This document shows positions 45,244-54,043 of a stretch of DNA of 64,000 nucleotides, piece after piece. Numbering within the stretch: position 1 is the stretch's first letter; every line of letters starts with the position of its first letter. The DNA is taken from positions 372,001 to 436,000 of the forward strand of contig NZ_FXAY01000002.1 in assembly GCF_900177685.1 (NCBI RefSeq). Direction: 5' to 3'. Below the pieces are notes generated by a model. The model saw only the letters and a list, made by a program, of their open reading frames with translations, ran no database searches and was not told where the DNA came from. The translations under genes and the position numbers were made by a program. The stretch is from Agreia pratensis. GTDB lineage: Bacteria; Actinomycetota; Actinomycetes; Actinomycetales; Microbacteriaceae.

Positions 45244-48012
45244 ATGCAGCCCCACCGCCACCGCAGCCGATTCGTGCGTTCGGCCGCGCTCATCGTCTCG
45301 TCCACCATCGCTCTCGTCGGCCTGGGGGCATTGCCCGCCGCCGCCGCGCCCGGTGATCTCGCGATCGATGTCTACACGATGAACGACTTTCACGGGCGCC
45401 TCGAGACCGTCGGCGGATCGAACCCCATTGCGGGAGCGGCCACGCTGGCCACCGCGTACAAGCAACTGCACGCCGCCAACCCGAACAGCACGCTGGTCTC
45501 CGCCGGCGACAACGTCGGAGCGTCGACGTTCACCTCGTTCATCCAGAATGACGACCCCACCATCGACGTTCTCAACGCCATCGGTCTCACTGCCTCGACG
45601 ATCGGCAACCACGAGCTCGACAAGGGCACAGAAGACCTCGACAACCACATCATTCCGAACGCCGATTTCAGCTTCTTCTCGTCGAACCTGCTCAAGAAGG
45701 GCACGCAAGACTACGCGTACGCCCCTTACGACATTCAGGAGTTCCAGGGCGTGAAGGTCGGTTTTATCGGGGCCGTCACCGAGGACCTCGGGTACCTCGT
45801 GAACCCTGCTGGGATCGCGACGCTCGACGTCGCTCCCATCGTCGACAGCGTCAACCGCGTCGCCGGTGAGCTGAAAGACGGTGACCCGTCGAACGGCGAA
45901 GCCGACATCCTGATTCTCGTCGTGCACGAGGGCGCCTCGTCGACAAGCGCGAGCGTGACAGACACCAGCACCGTATTCGGCAAGATCGTCATGGGCGCCG
46001 GTCCGAACCTCGACGCGATCGCATCGGGCCACACTCACCAGGCCTACGCGCACAACAACGTCGACGTCGGCGGCGGTCACACCATCCCGGTGATCCAGAC
46101 GGGAAGCTACGGCAGTAACCTCGGCCACCTGGCCTTGTCGGTCGACTCAGAGACGAAGAAGCTCGACTCGATCACGGGGTCGCTGATTCCTCTGCTTGCC
46201 GCGGGGGTTCCCGCCTACCCTGCCGATCCGGATGTCGCGGCCAAGGTCGCGACGGCCGTCGCGATCGCCGACGAGAAGGGCAAGGTGCGGGCCGGCGACA
46301 TCACCGCCTCCCTTACCCGGGCGGTGCAGACGGATGGCACCGAGAACCGTGGCGGCGAGTCGACCCTGAGCAACCTCGTCGCCGATGCTCAGCTCTGGGC
46401 GACCAGTCGACAGGGAACCCAACTGGCGTTTATGAACCCGGGCGGGCTGCGCGAGAACATCGCCTACGCATCCGCGGCCGCCGGAGACGCCGATGGCAAC
46501 GTCACCTACAAGGAGGCGGCGATTGTTCAACCGTTCGCCAACACGCTCGTCACCTCCACGATGACCGGCGCCCAGGTGAAGACGGTTCTCGAGCAGCAGT
46601 GGCAGCCCGGCAAGAGCCGTCCCATGCTCAAGCTCGGCATCAACTCCGACCTCAGCTACACGTACGACCCGTCGGCTGCCGTCGGATCGCACATCACAGG
46701 GATCTTCTACAAAGGGGAACCTGTCTCACCTCAGCAGACGTTCACGACAGTGACGAACAGCTTCCTCTCTGCCGGAGGCGACAACTTCACCGAGTTCGCC
46801 AATGCTCAGCAGGCCGCCGATTCGGGGCAGGCCGACCTGCAGGCATTCGTCGACTACCTCGCGGCGAACTCCCCCGTATCACCCGACTACGGGTCGCGCT
46901 CGATCGGCGTCACGCAGACATCGCCCGCCGCGACTCCGGGCGCGCCGATCGATCTGGGCACAGTGCAGCCGTCTACATCCCTCGCGTTCGCACTGAGCTC
47001 GCTGGTGCTGTCGGGAGTTCCTGTTCAGGACTCGGCCGTCTCGATTCGGTTCGACGGTGTCGAGATCGGTACGGCAGCGATCGATCCGGCCATCGTCGAT
47101 ACGACCGATGAGCAGGGCAAAGCGGCGGTGACGGTCACGATTCCGAAATACACCCGAGACGGCGACCACGTTGTGAGCTTCGCGCTTCCGGCCACTGGTA
47201 GGTCGGTGTCGTTCCCGGTCACGACGACGGGCGAGATCCCGTTCGAGGTTCCGGATGCGCCGGCCGCGCCGAGCCTGAAGGCTGACGGTTTCTCGGCCGT
47301 GACGGCGTCGTGGGCGCCGCCGACCGTGGATGGCGGAACGCCCGTCACCGGTTACGAGGCCACGCTCTACGCAGACGGCAAGAAGGCCGACTCTGCCGCG
47401 GTCGACGCTGTCGCCACATCGGTCGGGTTCTCGGCTCTGAAGACCGACACCGACTACACCGTCACAGTGAAGGCGGTCAACTCCGTGGGAGCGTCGGTCG
47501 AGTCACCGCCATCGAATGTCATCACGACCCCTCTGCCGAAGCCGACGACGGTTCCCGCGTTGCCGTCGGCCGATTCGCTTCCGGTCACCGAGACCGACGC
47601 TTTCAGCCTCAGCTCAGGCAGCGCCTCGAACGGGCAGACGGTCACCGTATCCGGGCTCACGCCGGGGGAGTGGTACTACGTATCGGTCTTCTCCGATCCC
47701 GCGCGACTCGGCTGGTTCCAGGCCGACGAGTCCGGCGCGTTCTCGGTGACGATCAACGGAGTCCCGGCCGGCACGCATCGCCTTGTGATTCAGGATCGCG
47801 ACGGCAACGTCATCGGTTACCGCTCCATCGTGGTCGCCGCAGACGGCACCGTCACGATCGTCGACTCGGCTGGTACGACCGGCGCTACCCCGTCCGGGCT
47901 GGCGGCTACGGGCGTGGATGCGACGCTGCCACTCGTCGGAGCAGGCCTGCTGCTCGCCGCGGGTGCGCTGCTCGTGCTGCGCCGCCGCCGTGCGGCGAGG
48001 TCGACTTCGTAG
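45244..48012 (+). CDS. Wall-anchored 5'-nucleotidase/UDP-sugar hydrolase with FN3 domain
   Basis: A 922-residue exported enzyme. A signal peptide (1-38, cleavage near PAAAA) precedes a metallophosphatase domain with metal motifs MNDFHGRLE, SAGDNVGAS, TIGNHELD and SGHTHQAY. The 5'-nucleotidase C-terminal domain follows (LSNLVADAQLWATS, MNPGGLREN). Ig-like and fibronectin type III modules come next (PDAPAAPSLKADGFSAVTAS). The protein ends in a sorting signal: LAATG (about 886-890), hydrophobic helix, RRRR. It would release phosphate and nucleosides outside the cell. GGAG lies 10 nt before ATG 45244. Confidence 0.92.
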   Translation: MQPHRHRSRFVRSAALIVSSTIALVGLGALPAAAAPGDLAIDVYTMNDFHGRLETVGGSNPIAGAATLATAYKQLHAANPNSTLVSAGDNVGASTFTSFIQNDDPTIDVLNAIGLTASTIGNHELDKGTEDLDNHIIPNADFSFFSSNLLKKGTQDYAYAPYDIQEFQGVKVGFIGAVTEDLGYLVNPAGIATLDVAPIVDSVNRVAGELKDGDPSNGEADILILVVHEGASSTSASVTDTSTVFGKIVMGAGPNLDAIASGHTHQAYAHNNVDVGGGHTIPVIQTGSYGSNLGHLALSVDSETKKLDSITGSLIPLLAAGVPAYPADPDVAAKVATAVAIADEKGKVRAGDITASLTRAVQTDGTENRGGESTLSNLVADAQLWATSRQGTQLAFMNPGGLRENIAYASAAAGDADGNVTYKEAAIVQPFANTLVTSTMTGAQVKTVLEQQWQPGKSRPMLKLGINSDLSYTYDPSAAVGSHITGIFYKGEPVSPQQTFTTVTNSFLSAGGDNFTEFANAQQAADSGQADLQAFVDYLAANSPVSPDYGSRSIGVTQTSPAATPGAPIDLGTVQPSTSLAFALSSLVLSGVPVQDSAVSIRFDGVEIGTAAIDPAIVDTTDEQGKAAVTVTIPKYTRDGDHVVSFALPATGRSVSFPVTTTGEIPFEVPDAPAAPSLKADGFSAVTASWAPPTVDGGTPVTGYEATLYADGKKADSAAVDAVATSVGFSALKTDTDYTVTVKAVNSVGASVESPPSNVITTPLPKPTTVPALPSADSLPVTETDAFSLSSGSASNGQTVTVSGLTPGEWYYVSVFSDPARLGWFQADESGAFSVTINGVPAGTHRLVIQDRDGNVIGYRSIVVAADGTVTIVDSAGTTGATPSGLAATGVDATLPLVGAGLLLAAGALLVLRRRRAARSTS

Positions 48013-48025
48013 GATCAGAGCTCCC

Positions 48026-48065
48026 ACGACGAAGGCCCGGGGTTCGCACCCCGGGCCTTCGTCGT
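48026..48065. terminator. Strong bidirectional terminator
   Basis: A perfect 18-bp stem (arms 48026-48043 and 48048-48065, starting ACGACGAAGGCCCGGGGT) with a TCGC loop lies between the convergent 5'-nucleotidase and purF genes. It is positioned to terminate both. Confidence 0.88.
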
Positions 48066-48074
48066 TGTCGAATT

Positions 48075-49547
48075 CTAGGAGCGCTGTGTCGCTTCGACCC
48101 AGGCGAGGTACTCCGGGCTGACCGTTCCCGTGACGTATTCGCCGGTGAAGCAGCTCATCTCGAGGTTCTTCACGTCGCTGCCCTCGATGATGGCGCTCTC
48201 CATATCGGAGATCTCCTGGTAGATCAGGTGGTCGGCTCCGAGCTCCCTGGCGATCTCCGGAAAGCTGCGTCCGTGGGCGATCAGCTCTTCGCGCGAGGGC
48301 ATGTTGATTCCGTAGACATGCGGGAAGCGAACCGGGGGAGCGGCCGAGGTGAATGTGACCTTGTTCGCGCCAGCGGCCCTGGCCATCTCGACGATCTCTT
48401 TCGAGGTCGTTCCGCGCACGATCGAGTCGTCGACGATCAAGATGTTCTTGCCCTTGAACTCTGTCGACATGGCGTTGAGCTTCTGGCGGACGCTCTTCTT
48501 GCGCTCGGCCTGGCCGGGCATGATGAAGGTGCGGCCCACATAGCGGTTCTTGTAGAACCCCTCGCGGTATTCGACGCCGAGCTTTTGAGCGACCTGCATG
48601 GCGGCGGGTCGCGACGAGTCGGGAATCGGCATGACCACGTCGATATCGCCCATCGGGGTGAGATCGGCGATGGTGGTGGCCAGACGGTTGCCGAGTCGAA
48701 GCCGTGCCTCGTAGACCGAGATTCCGTTCATGACGCTGTCGGGTCGCGCCAGGTAGACGTACTCGAATGAGCAGGGCACGAGCACGGGGTTCTTCGCGCA
48801 CTGGCGCGAATACATCTCGCCGTTCTGCGTGATGAAGATGGCCTCTCCGGGCGCAACCTCGCGCACGACCTCGTAGCCGGATGCCTCGAGCACCAGAGAT
48901 TCGCTCGCTACGATCCACTCGTCGCGCTGCACGCCCGGGAGGGCATTGGCATCGCTGCGCTTGCCGAGGACGAGTGGTCGGATGCCGAACGGGTCGCGGA
49001 ATGCGAGAAGACCGTGGCCGGCGATGATCGAGATCACGGCATAGGAACCCTCGATGCGCTCGTGCACATTGGCCACGGCATCGAAGACCTGATCGGGTTC
49101 GAGGTCGAGTCCTGAGACCTGCCCCTGCAGCTCTGTGGCCAGCACGTTGAGCAGCAACTCGGTGTCGCTCGAGGTGTTCAGGTGTCGGCGGTCGATGTGG
49201 AAGAGTTCCTGGTTGAGCTCGCGGGTGTTCGTGAGGTTTCCGTTGTGGATCAGCACGATGCCGTAGGGCGCGTTCACATAGAACGGCTGCGCCTCCTGCT
49301 CGTTGCCTGCGGCACCCTTCGTCGCGTAGCGCACATGGCCGAGACCCACGTTGCCGAGCAGCGACCGCATGTCGCGCGTGCGGAACGCCTCGCGTACCTG
49401 GCCCTTGGCCTTGACGATGTGAAACCTCGAGCCGTCGGCCGTCGCGATGCCGGTCGAATCCTGCCCGCGGTGCTGAAGAAGAAGGAGGCTGTCGTAAACC
49501 TGTTGATTGACCGGACCGGACGAGACGATACCGACGATGCCGCACAT
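48075..49547 (-). CDS. purF: Amidophosphoribosyltransferase
   Basis: Catalyses the first step of purine synthesis (PRPP plus glutamine to phosphoribosylamine). The 490-residue length is typical. The N-terminal nucleophile Cys2 is present (MCGIVGIVSS, no propeptide). Glutaminase motifs are LGHVRYATKGA and IHNGNLTNTREL, and the PRPP loop is NILIVDDSIVRGTTSKEIVEMAR. GGAG lies 11 nt upstream. purM is 4 kb away; the intervening genes are the peptide/cupin/ferredoxin-like set. Confidence 0.97.
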   Translation of the reverse strand: MCGIVGIVSSGPVNQQVYDSLLLLQHRGQDSTGIATADGSRFHIVKAKGQVREAFRTRDMRSLLGNVGLGHVRYATKGAAGNEQEAQPFYVNAPYGIVLIHNGNLTNTRELNQELFHIDRRHLNTSSDTELLLNVLATELQGQVSGLDLEPDQVFDAVANVHERIEGSYAVISIIAGHGLLAFRDPFGIRPLVLGKRSDANALPGVQRDEWIVASESLVLEASGYEVVREVAPGEAIFITQNGEMYSRQCAKNPVLVPCSFEYVYLARPDSVMNGISVYEARLRLGNRLATTIADLTPMGDIDVVMPIPDSSRPAAMQVAQKLGVEYREGFYKNRYVGRTFIMPGQAERKKSVRQKLNAMSTEFKGKNILIVDDSIVRGTTSKEIVEMARAAGANKVTFTSAAPPVRFPHVYGINMPSREELIAHGRSFPEIARELGADHLIYQEISDMESAIIEGSDVKNLEMSCFTGEYVTGTVSPEYLAWVEATQRS

Positions 49548-49627
49548 ACCGGGCGGGCTCCAGACGCTGTAGAGAAATAGGCCGTGCCCTATTCTACGTG
49601 AGCAACGGATGCCCGAACCCCTCGGCG

Positions 49628-50545
49628 TCAGGGCGAGGGCGCGTCGGCGATCTCGACTGACAGCAGGCGGTATTCACGGCTGCGGCCCGGCCGTGTTGCC
49701 GAGCAGGTCGACAGGAGCGGCTCCGACAGTGTCTCGGCCAACATCACCTTGATCGTGGCCGCTGGGTAATCGAGTTCGATGCGCCAGACGCCGTCGGTGA
49801 ACTGCGCGGTTCTCGGGCCGAGGATGTCGATGCGTTCGTCGTCGAGGGTGGCTCGGGCGTGGTGCTGGGCGGCCTGCACGGCATTCGGCAGTGAGCTGCG
49901 GCCGCGGAAGAAACGTTCGTCGACCCGGCCCTCGAGGTACCGGGTGACGAGACCCACCGCATCCGCCCCGTCTGCCCGACCGTAGTAGAGGCCGTGAGGC
50001 AGCAGCACCAGAGTGCCCGCGAAGCGGTCTCCTCCGAGGTGGGAGCACTCCCACGTCTCATCGGGAAAAGCCTCGGCGAGCGTCTTCACGACCTGCCTGC
50101 CGCGCACGGCGCAGCACTGATCGTGTCGAGCGTGGGCGCAGACAGCGATGATCGGCTTGTGCGAGACGACGCCGACCGAGCCGTCGAGAGGAACGTCGAG
50201 CAGCTCCTCGGCCGTCTCGACCCATCCCCACTTCACACCCTCTGAGCCAGGCCTGGAGTCGACGAGTGCCCAGCGGTAGCCGACCTGCGGCTCGCGCTTG
50301 CCGGTTCTACGAATGGCGAGTGGCCGCATGCCGAGCGACTCGACTCGCTTGACCAGCGCGCGGCCGACCTCGGTCGGCAGCGTGGATTCGAGAAAAGCGT
50401 GCTGGCCCCAGGCGCCTGAGATCTCGACGAGAAACCACTCCGTTCCGCGAGACCCCGTGCCGGGCAAGGGGTCGCCGCGCTCGCGGGAGCGGTCGCTGCA
50501 GGGGCGCCAGTCTGGCAGCACCTGTCGCGCGCTGAGGTCTGTCAC
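49628..50545 (-). CDS. Sucrase/ferredoxin-like family protein
   Basis: A 305-residue protein of the Suc_Fer-like group, which carries a C-terminal thioredoxin-like [2Fe-2S] ferredoxin fold. ACAHARHDQCCAVRGRQVVKTL and WECSHLGGDRFAGTLVLLPHGLYYGR hold the Cys and His residues expected to bind the cluster. The N-terminal Cys segment is LPDWRPCSDRSRERGDPL. It probably serves as an electron carrier. Its GTG overlaps the cupin stop (GTGA), so it is the last gene of a three-gene coupled operon and could supply electrons to the JmjC-like oxygenase (inference). Confidence 0.82.
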   Translation of the reverse strand: MTDLSARQVLPDWRPCSDRSRERGDPLPGTGSRGTEWFLVEISGAWGQHAFLESTLPTEVGRALVKRVESLGMRPLAIRRTGKREPQVGYRWALVDSRPGSEGVKWGWVETAEELLDVPLDGSVGVVSHKPIIAVCAHARHDQCCAVRGRQVVKTLAEAFPDETWECSHLGGDRFAGTLVLLPHGLYYGRADGADAVGLVTRYLEGRVDERFFRGRSSLPNAVQAAQHHARATLDDERIDILGPRTAQFTDGVWRIELDYPAATIKVMLAETLSEPLLSTCSATRPGRSREYRLLSVEIADAPSP

Positions 50546-51801
50546 GCCTCGAGCACCAGAACGCCCTCGCGCACCAGCCGGCGGCACACCACGATGGCGT
50601 CTTCGTCGTCGAGGCCGGGCAGGGCCCCTACCGGCGTCGACTCTCCGAGGAGCAGCCGTTCGAGTGCTGCGTGGGCTACGACGGGCAACGAGAGCGTGCG
50701 AGTGCCGGCGGTGAGGCTCACCGTGGCGCCACGAGCCTCGACTCGGCCCGCGAGCCCGAGCCGCCAGCGAACGACGGATGCGACGTCGAGATGGGCGAGA
50801 CCCGCGACCGTCGCGAGGGGGCGCACCGGTTCTGGCCGGGTGATATTCGTGAGACGGCGGGCGAGCGATGCGGCCGCGGCGTCGGGGGTGATCGGATCGC
50901 GCTGGATCGCTGCGACCAGATCGGCCAGCGTCTCGGCGAGAACGCCCGCCAGGGCATCCGGCTCGTCGAGGTCGAGGCCCAGCGGCAACGACGAACGCAG
51001 GGATGCGTCGGCGCGGGTCTTCGTGATCACGTGCGCCACGAGGTCGGCCCGAGTGAAAGCGCTCATGCCGATCGTGAGGTGCACCGACGTGTCGCCGAGC
51101 GCTTCGGCCGAATGGATCCAGCCTCGGGGAAGGTACAAGGCATCGCCGGGCCGGAGCACCTCATCGATGACGGGTGCGTTCGTCGCCTCGTCGGCGACCG
51201 CCTTCGAATGCTGAGACCAGGGCTGATCGGCCAGTGGGTCGGGATGCACGGGCGAGTGGATTCTCCAGCGCTTCTCGCCCGCGATCTGCAGGACGAACAC
51301 ATCGTGCACGTCGTAGTGGGGGTCGAAGCCCCGAGACGACGCAGGGGTGACGTAGGCGTTGACCTGCACCGGATGCCCGAGGTCGGCCACGAGGTGCGTG
51401 GTGAAGTCGATGATCGGCGGCCATGTGCGGTGCAGCCCTTGCAGCACGATCGTGGCACCGGCCGCGAATTCGGCGAGTACCTTGTCGCTCGAGACCTGGT
51501 CGGCGACCTCTGCCCCGAAACCGCCGGGAGCGGTGAAGCGATCTGTGGCGAGGACCTTGCCCTCGGTGGCCATGCGCATGAACGGAGTGCGAAGGCCGCG
51601 CTCCGAGACGAGCTCGTCGACCGCATCGCTCGAGAACAGGTCGGAGAAGTCGCGCTCGAGGCTGTCGGCCCGAGAGAGAAGAGGGCCGCGCCCCCAGTAG
51701 TGGGCGGCGAATTCAGCGGCGTCGATGTTGATGCAGCGAGAAAGCGCGGGCCGGTTTCCCGACCCGCGCTCGGCCCTCGCTTCGTGAGGGCTAGGGTTCA
51801 T
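50542..51801 (-). CDS. JmjC-like cupin oxygenase (ribosomal-oxygenase type)
   Basis: A 419-residue Cupin_4-type 2-oxoglutarate/Fe(II) oxygenase. The Fe-binding HxD is in RGFDPHYDVHDVFVLQIAGEKRW and the distal His in LYLPRGWIHSAEALGDTSVHL. A helical dimerisation region and C-terminal winged helix follow (LERLLLGESTPVGALPGLDD), as in YcfD/NO66 ribosomal oxygenases that hydroxylate Arg or His. Its ATG overlaps the stop of the repeat-peptide gene (TGATG). The target could be a ribosomal protein or that adjacent peptide. Confidence 0.8.
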   Translation of the reverse strand: MNPSPHEARAERGSGNRPALSRCINIDAAEFAAHYWGRGPLLSRADSLERDFSDLFSSDAVDELVSERGLRTPFMRMATEGKVLATDRFTAPGGFGAEVADQVSSDKVLAEFAAGATIVLQGLHRTWPPIIDFTTHLVADLGHPVQVNAYVTPASSRGFDPHYDVHDVFVLQIAGEKRWRIHSPVHPDPLADQPWSQHSKAVADEATNAPVIDEVLRPGDALYLPRGWIHSAEALGDTSVHLTIGMSAFTRADLVAHVITKTRADASLRSSLPLGLDLDEPDALAGVLAETLADLVAAIQRDPITPDAAAASLARRLTNITRPEPVRPLATVAGLAHLDVASVVRWRLGLAGRVEARGATVSLTAGTRTLSLPVVAHAALERLLLGESTPVGALPGLDDEDAIVVCRRLVREGVLVLEA

Positions 51802-52058
51802 CACGCCGATCCGTCGGCGCCGCCGTCGTGGCCGCCGGGGTTGGCGCCGCCGTCAGCGGTGCCTTCTCCTTCATTGGCCGATCCGTCGGCGCCGCCGTCG
51901 TGGCCGTCTGGGTTCGCGCCGCCGTCTGCCGGGCCTTCGCCCGCAGAGGCCGCGCCGTCCGCGCCACCGTCGTGTCCGCCTACGTTTGCTCCGCCGTCAG
52001 CGGGGCCTTCGCCTGCGTTGTCGGTTCCTGATGTGATGTCCTCGTCGTTGATACCCAT
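51801..52058 (-). CDS. Three-repeat Gly/Asp/Ala peptide (possible modified-peptide precursor)
   Basis: An 85-residue protein: a 15-residue N-terminal segment (MGINDEDITSGTDNA), then three 24-residue repeats of consensus GEGPADGGANPGGHDGGADG, the last ending at residue 85. Each repeat keeps one His, one Asn and several Asp; there is no Cys in this form. GGAGGA lies 6 nt before ATG 52058, the chosen start; an ATG at 52175 would add 39 residues including CATCDGRSNIC. Its stop overlaps the cupin start. Leader plus repeated core beside an oxygenase resembles a RiPP precursor, but no function is shown. Confidence 0.65.
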   Translation of the reverse strand: MGINDEDITSGTDNAGEGPADGGANVGGHDGGADGAASAGEGPADGGANPDGHDGGADGSANEGEGTADGGANPGGHDGGADGSA

Positions 52059-52192
52059 CGGTTCTCCTCCCACGGTGGATGTCTGGCCACCATCGATCAA
52101 CACGCTACTCCCGTCGACCGACAGTGCGGCAGGGGGTTTACAGATGTTGCTACGACCGTCGCAGGTGGCGCACATAGGGAAGAATGAACAGT

Positions 52193-53293
52193 ATGAGCAA
52201 CAGCTATGCCCAGGCCGGCGTCGATACTCACGCCGGAGACCTCGCCGTCGAGCTGATGAAGGCCGCGGTCTCGAACACGCATGGCCCTCAGGTCGTGGGT
52301 GGATTCGGCGGATTCGCCGGCCTCTTCGACGTCTCCGCTCTCAAGCGGTTCGATCGGCCCCTGCTGGCCACGTCGACCGATGGCGTGGGCACGAAGGTCG
52401 CCATCGCACAGGCCATCGACAAGCACGACACGATCGGGCAAGACCTCGTGGGCATGGTCGTCGATGACATCATCGTCGTCGGCGCCACACCTCTCTTCAT
52501 GACCGACTACATCGCCTGCGGCAAGGTCGTTCCCCGGCGCATCGCCGACATCGTCGCCGGCATCGCGCGGGCCTGCTCCGACACGGGCACGGCGCTGATC
52601 GGCGGAGAGACGGCGGAGCACCCCGGCCTGCTGGGCCCCGACGACTACGACGTGGCCGGCGCTGCAGTCGGCGCCGTCGAAGCCGACGGCCTGCTCGGAG
52701 CGCACCTCGTCGAAGACGGCGATGTGGTGCTCGCACTCGCCTCGTCGGGGCTGCACTCGAATGGATTCTCGCTGGTTCGGCACATTCTCGCGGGTCGCGG
52801 CATCGGCTACTCCGACGCCTCGGCCGAGCTCGGCGGCGTCGTCGGTGAGGTGCTGCTCGAGCCGACCCGGCTCTACACCTCGCCGTTGTTGCGCGTTCTC
52901 GGCGACCCCGCGCTGGCCGGCGCCATCCATTCGCTTTCGCACGTGACCGGCGGCGGCATCGCGGCGAATCTCGCCCGCGTGCTTCCGCAGGGCTCGTGGG
53001 TCGAGGTCGATCGATCGAGCTGGTCGCCCGCCCCTGTCTTCCGCGTTCTGTCAGATATGGCGGGCTCGACCCTCGAGAGCTCCGAGGGCACCTGGAACCT
53101 CGGCATCGGCATGTTCGCCGTCGTAAAAGCGGATGCGGCCGGCGCCGTATCGGCGGCCCTCACGGCCGATGGCATCCCCACCTGGCAAGCCGGCGTCGTC
53201 TCGCTGGGCGCTCGCGACCTCGCGGGCTTCGAGCAGGGTGCCAAGGGCGTCGACGGCGGAGCAGTGCGCCTCGTGGGCACCTACGCGGGCTGA
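52193..53293 (+). CDS. purM: Phosphoribosylformylglycinamidine cyclo-ligase (AIR synthetase)
   Basis: A 366-residue PurM, converting FGAM to AIR. Motifs: YAQAGVDTHAGDLAVELMK, GGFGGFAGLFDVSAL, TSTDGVGTKVAIAQAI, DIIVVGATPLFMTDYIACGK, LIGGETAEHPG, and SHVTGGGIAANLARVLP. ATG 52193 gives the usual start (MSNSYAQAGVD); an in-frame ATG at 52184 is only 3 nt after AGGGA and adds three residues. It is divergent from the repeat-peptide operon (134-nt gap). Confidence 0.95.
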   Translation: MSNSYAQAGVDTHAGDLAVELMKAAVSNTHGPQVVGGFGGFAGLFDVSALKRFDRPLLATSTDGVGTKVAIAQAIDKHDTIGQDLVGMVVDDIIVVGATPLFMTDYIACGKVVPRRIADIVAGIARACSDTGTALIGGETAEHPGLLGPDDYDVAGAAVGAVEADGLLGAHLVEDGDVVLALASSGLHSNGFSLVRHILAGRGIGYSDASAELGGVVGEVLLEPTRLYTSPLLRVLGDPALAGAIHSLSHVTGGGIAANLARVLPQGSWVEVDRSSWSPAPVFRVLSDMAGSTLESSEGTWNLGIGMFAVVKADAAGAVSAALTADGIPTWQAGVVSLGARDLAGFEQGAKGVDGGAVRLVGTYAG

Positions 53294-53354
53294 TTTAGGC
53301 CTCCCGCAGCCTTCATATGCGGGCGCAAGAATATAACAGAAATGTAACGAGACC

Positions 53355-53384
53355 TTGAGATCGTCGGACCCCAAGCGCTACTGT
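53355..53384 (+). promoter_or_regulatory. Sigma-70-type promoter of the small-peptide unit
   Basis: TTGAGA (53355-53360), 18-bp spacer and TACTGT (53379-53384) precede the 30-residue peptide gene, giving a leader of about 40 nt. The upstream 50 bp are AT-rich compared with the surroundings, which may increase promoter strength. Confidence 0.65.
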
Positions 53385-53431
53385 CGGTGAGCACGCCAAC
53401 CCGGGCGTCCACAATCTGAGGAAGGGAGTTG

Positions 53432-53524
53432 ATGGCAATGGACAAGAACAACGCGAATGCGACAGGCAATTACTGCGCAAGCACCCTTATCCCGGCGCTC
53501 CTCCCTTCGGTAGTCATCGACTGA
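53432..53524 (+). CDS. 30-residue peptide of unknown function
   Basis: A small reading frame encoding MAMDKNNANATGNYCAST followed by a hydrophobic C-terminal half (LIPALLPSVVID). AGGAAGGGAG lies 4 nt before ATG and a good promoter 48 nt before it, so it is likely translated. It has a single Cys (residue 15). It precedes the short GNAT-like gene by 43 nt. It could be a leader peptide, a signalling or bacteriocin-like peptide; nothing in the sequence decides this. I recognise no family. Confidence 0.55.
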   Translation: MAMDKNNANATGNYCASTLIPALLPSVVID

Positions 53525-53567
53525 ACCAAGCCGAGCAGCGCCTCCACATCTCTCGGAGGATACTCTC

Positions 53568-53939
53568 GTGTTCCGTTCAACCACCGGCTCCGACCTCGGC
53601 GCCGTTCTCTCTTTCTCGTCTCCCGGTCCCGGCCCGTGGGTAGACGCTCTGCAGTTCCTCGCCGGCCAAGACTCCGGCAACTATCGTGACGAGTGGACCT
53701 GGCTTGCCTTCCTCGACGGCCGCCCGCTAGCCCGAGGCATCTGGTGGGGCCCGGCGCACTCGCTGTATCCCACTCGGCTCGACTGTCTGCTGGTCGACCC
53801 GAGCGTGCCGCATCCCGAGGTGTGGAGTGGGGCGCTCGAGCGCTCCGCCACCCGCGCCTTCATCGAAGCGGGCGCTCCCATGCTTCCCGAGGAGGCACAC
53901 GTTCCACGCCCCGCGCTGATCTCGGCGAGACGACTGTGA
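53568..53939 (+). CDS. Short protein resembling the N-terminal part of GNAT acetyltransferases
   Basis: A 123-residue protein. MFRSTTGSDLGAVLSFSSPG, then YRDEWTWLAFLDGRPLARGIWWG and LDCLLVDPSVPHPEVWSGALERSA resemble the first domain of larger actinobacterial GNAT proteins, but the acetyl-CoA-binding half is missing. It ends cleanly with a stop, so it may be a stand-alone domain or a truncated gene. GGAGGA lies 8 nt before GTG 53568. It is probably co-transcribed with the 30-residue peptide. Confidence 0.6.
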   Translation: MFRSTTGSDLGAVLSFSSPGPGPWVDALQFLAGQDSGNYRDEWTWLAFLDGRPLARGIWWGPAHSLYPTRLDCLLVDPSVPHPEVWSGALERSATRAFIEAGAPMLPEEAHVPRPALISARRL

Positions 53940-53977
53940 TCCAGAGCGACTGTGATCCAGAGCGCCTGTAACCAGAG
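53931..53977. repeat. 16-bp tandem repeat at the 3' end of the GNAT-like gene
   Basis: Two perfect units of CGACTGTGATCCAGAG (53931-53946, 53947-53962) and a third degenerate unit follow. The first contains the gene's stop codon. Confidence 0.75.
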
Positions 53978-53978
53978 C

Positions 53979-54012
53979 GACGGATGTTGCCGGTCGGCCG
54001 GCGGCATCCGTC
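53979..54012. terminator. Hairpin between convergent GNAT-like and purC genes
   Basis: The 15-nt arms GACGGATGTTGCCGG and CCGGCGGCATCCGTC pair with two mismatches around a TCGG tetraloop. The position between convergent stops suits a bidirectional terminator; there is no T tract. Confidence 0.55.
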
Positions 54013-54043
54013 GCCACCGGCAACGGGCGGAGACCGGGGCCGG

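Noticed and set aside
47614-49545. A 643-codon minus-strand frame across purF and the 5'-nucleotidase end
   Set aside because: It overlaps two clear genes in another frame and crosses a strong terminator; Arg-rich shadow.
52059-52175. N-terminal extension of the repeat peptide (39 residues with CATCDGRSNIC)
   Set aside because: GGAGGA sits 6 nt before ATG 52058, whereas ATG 52175 has no ribosome-binding site; kept only as an alternative.
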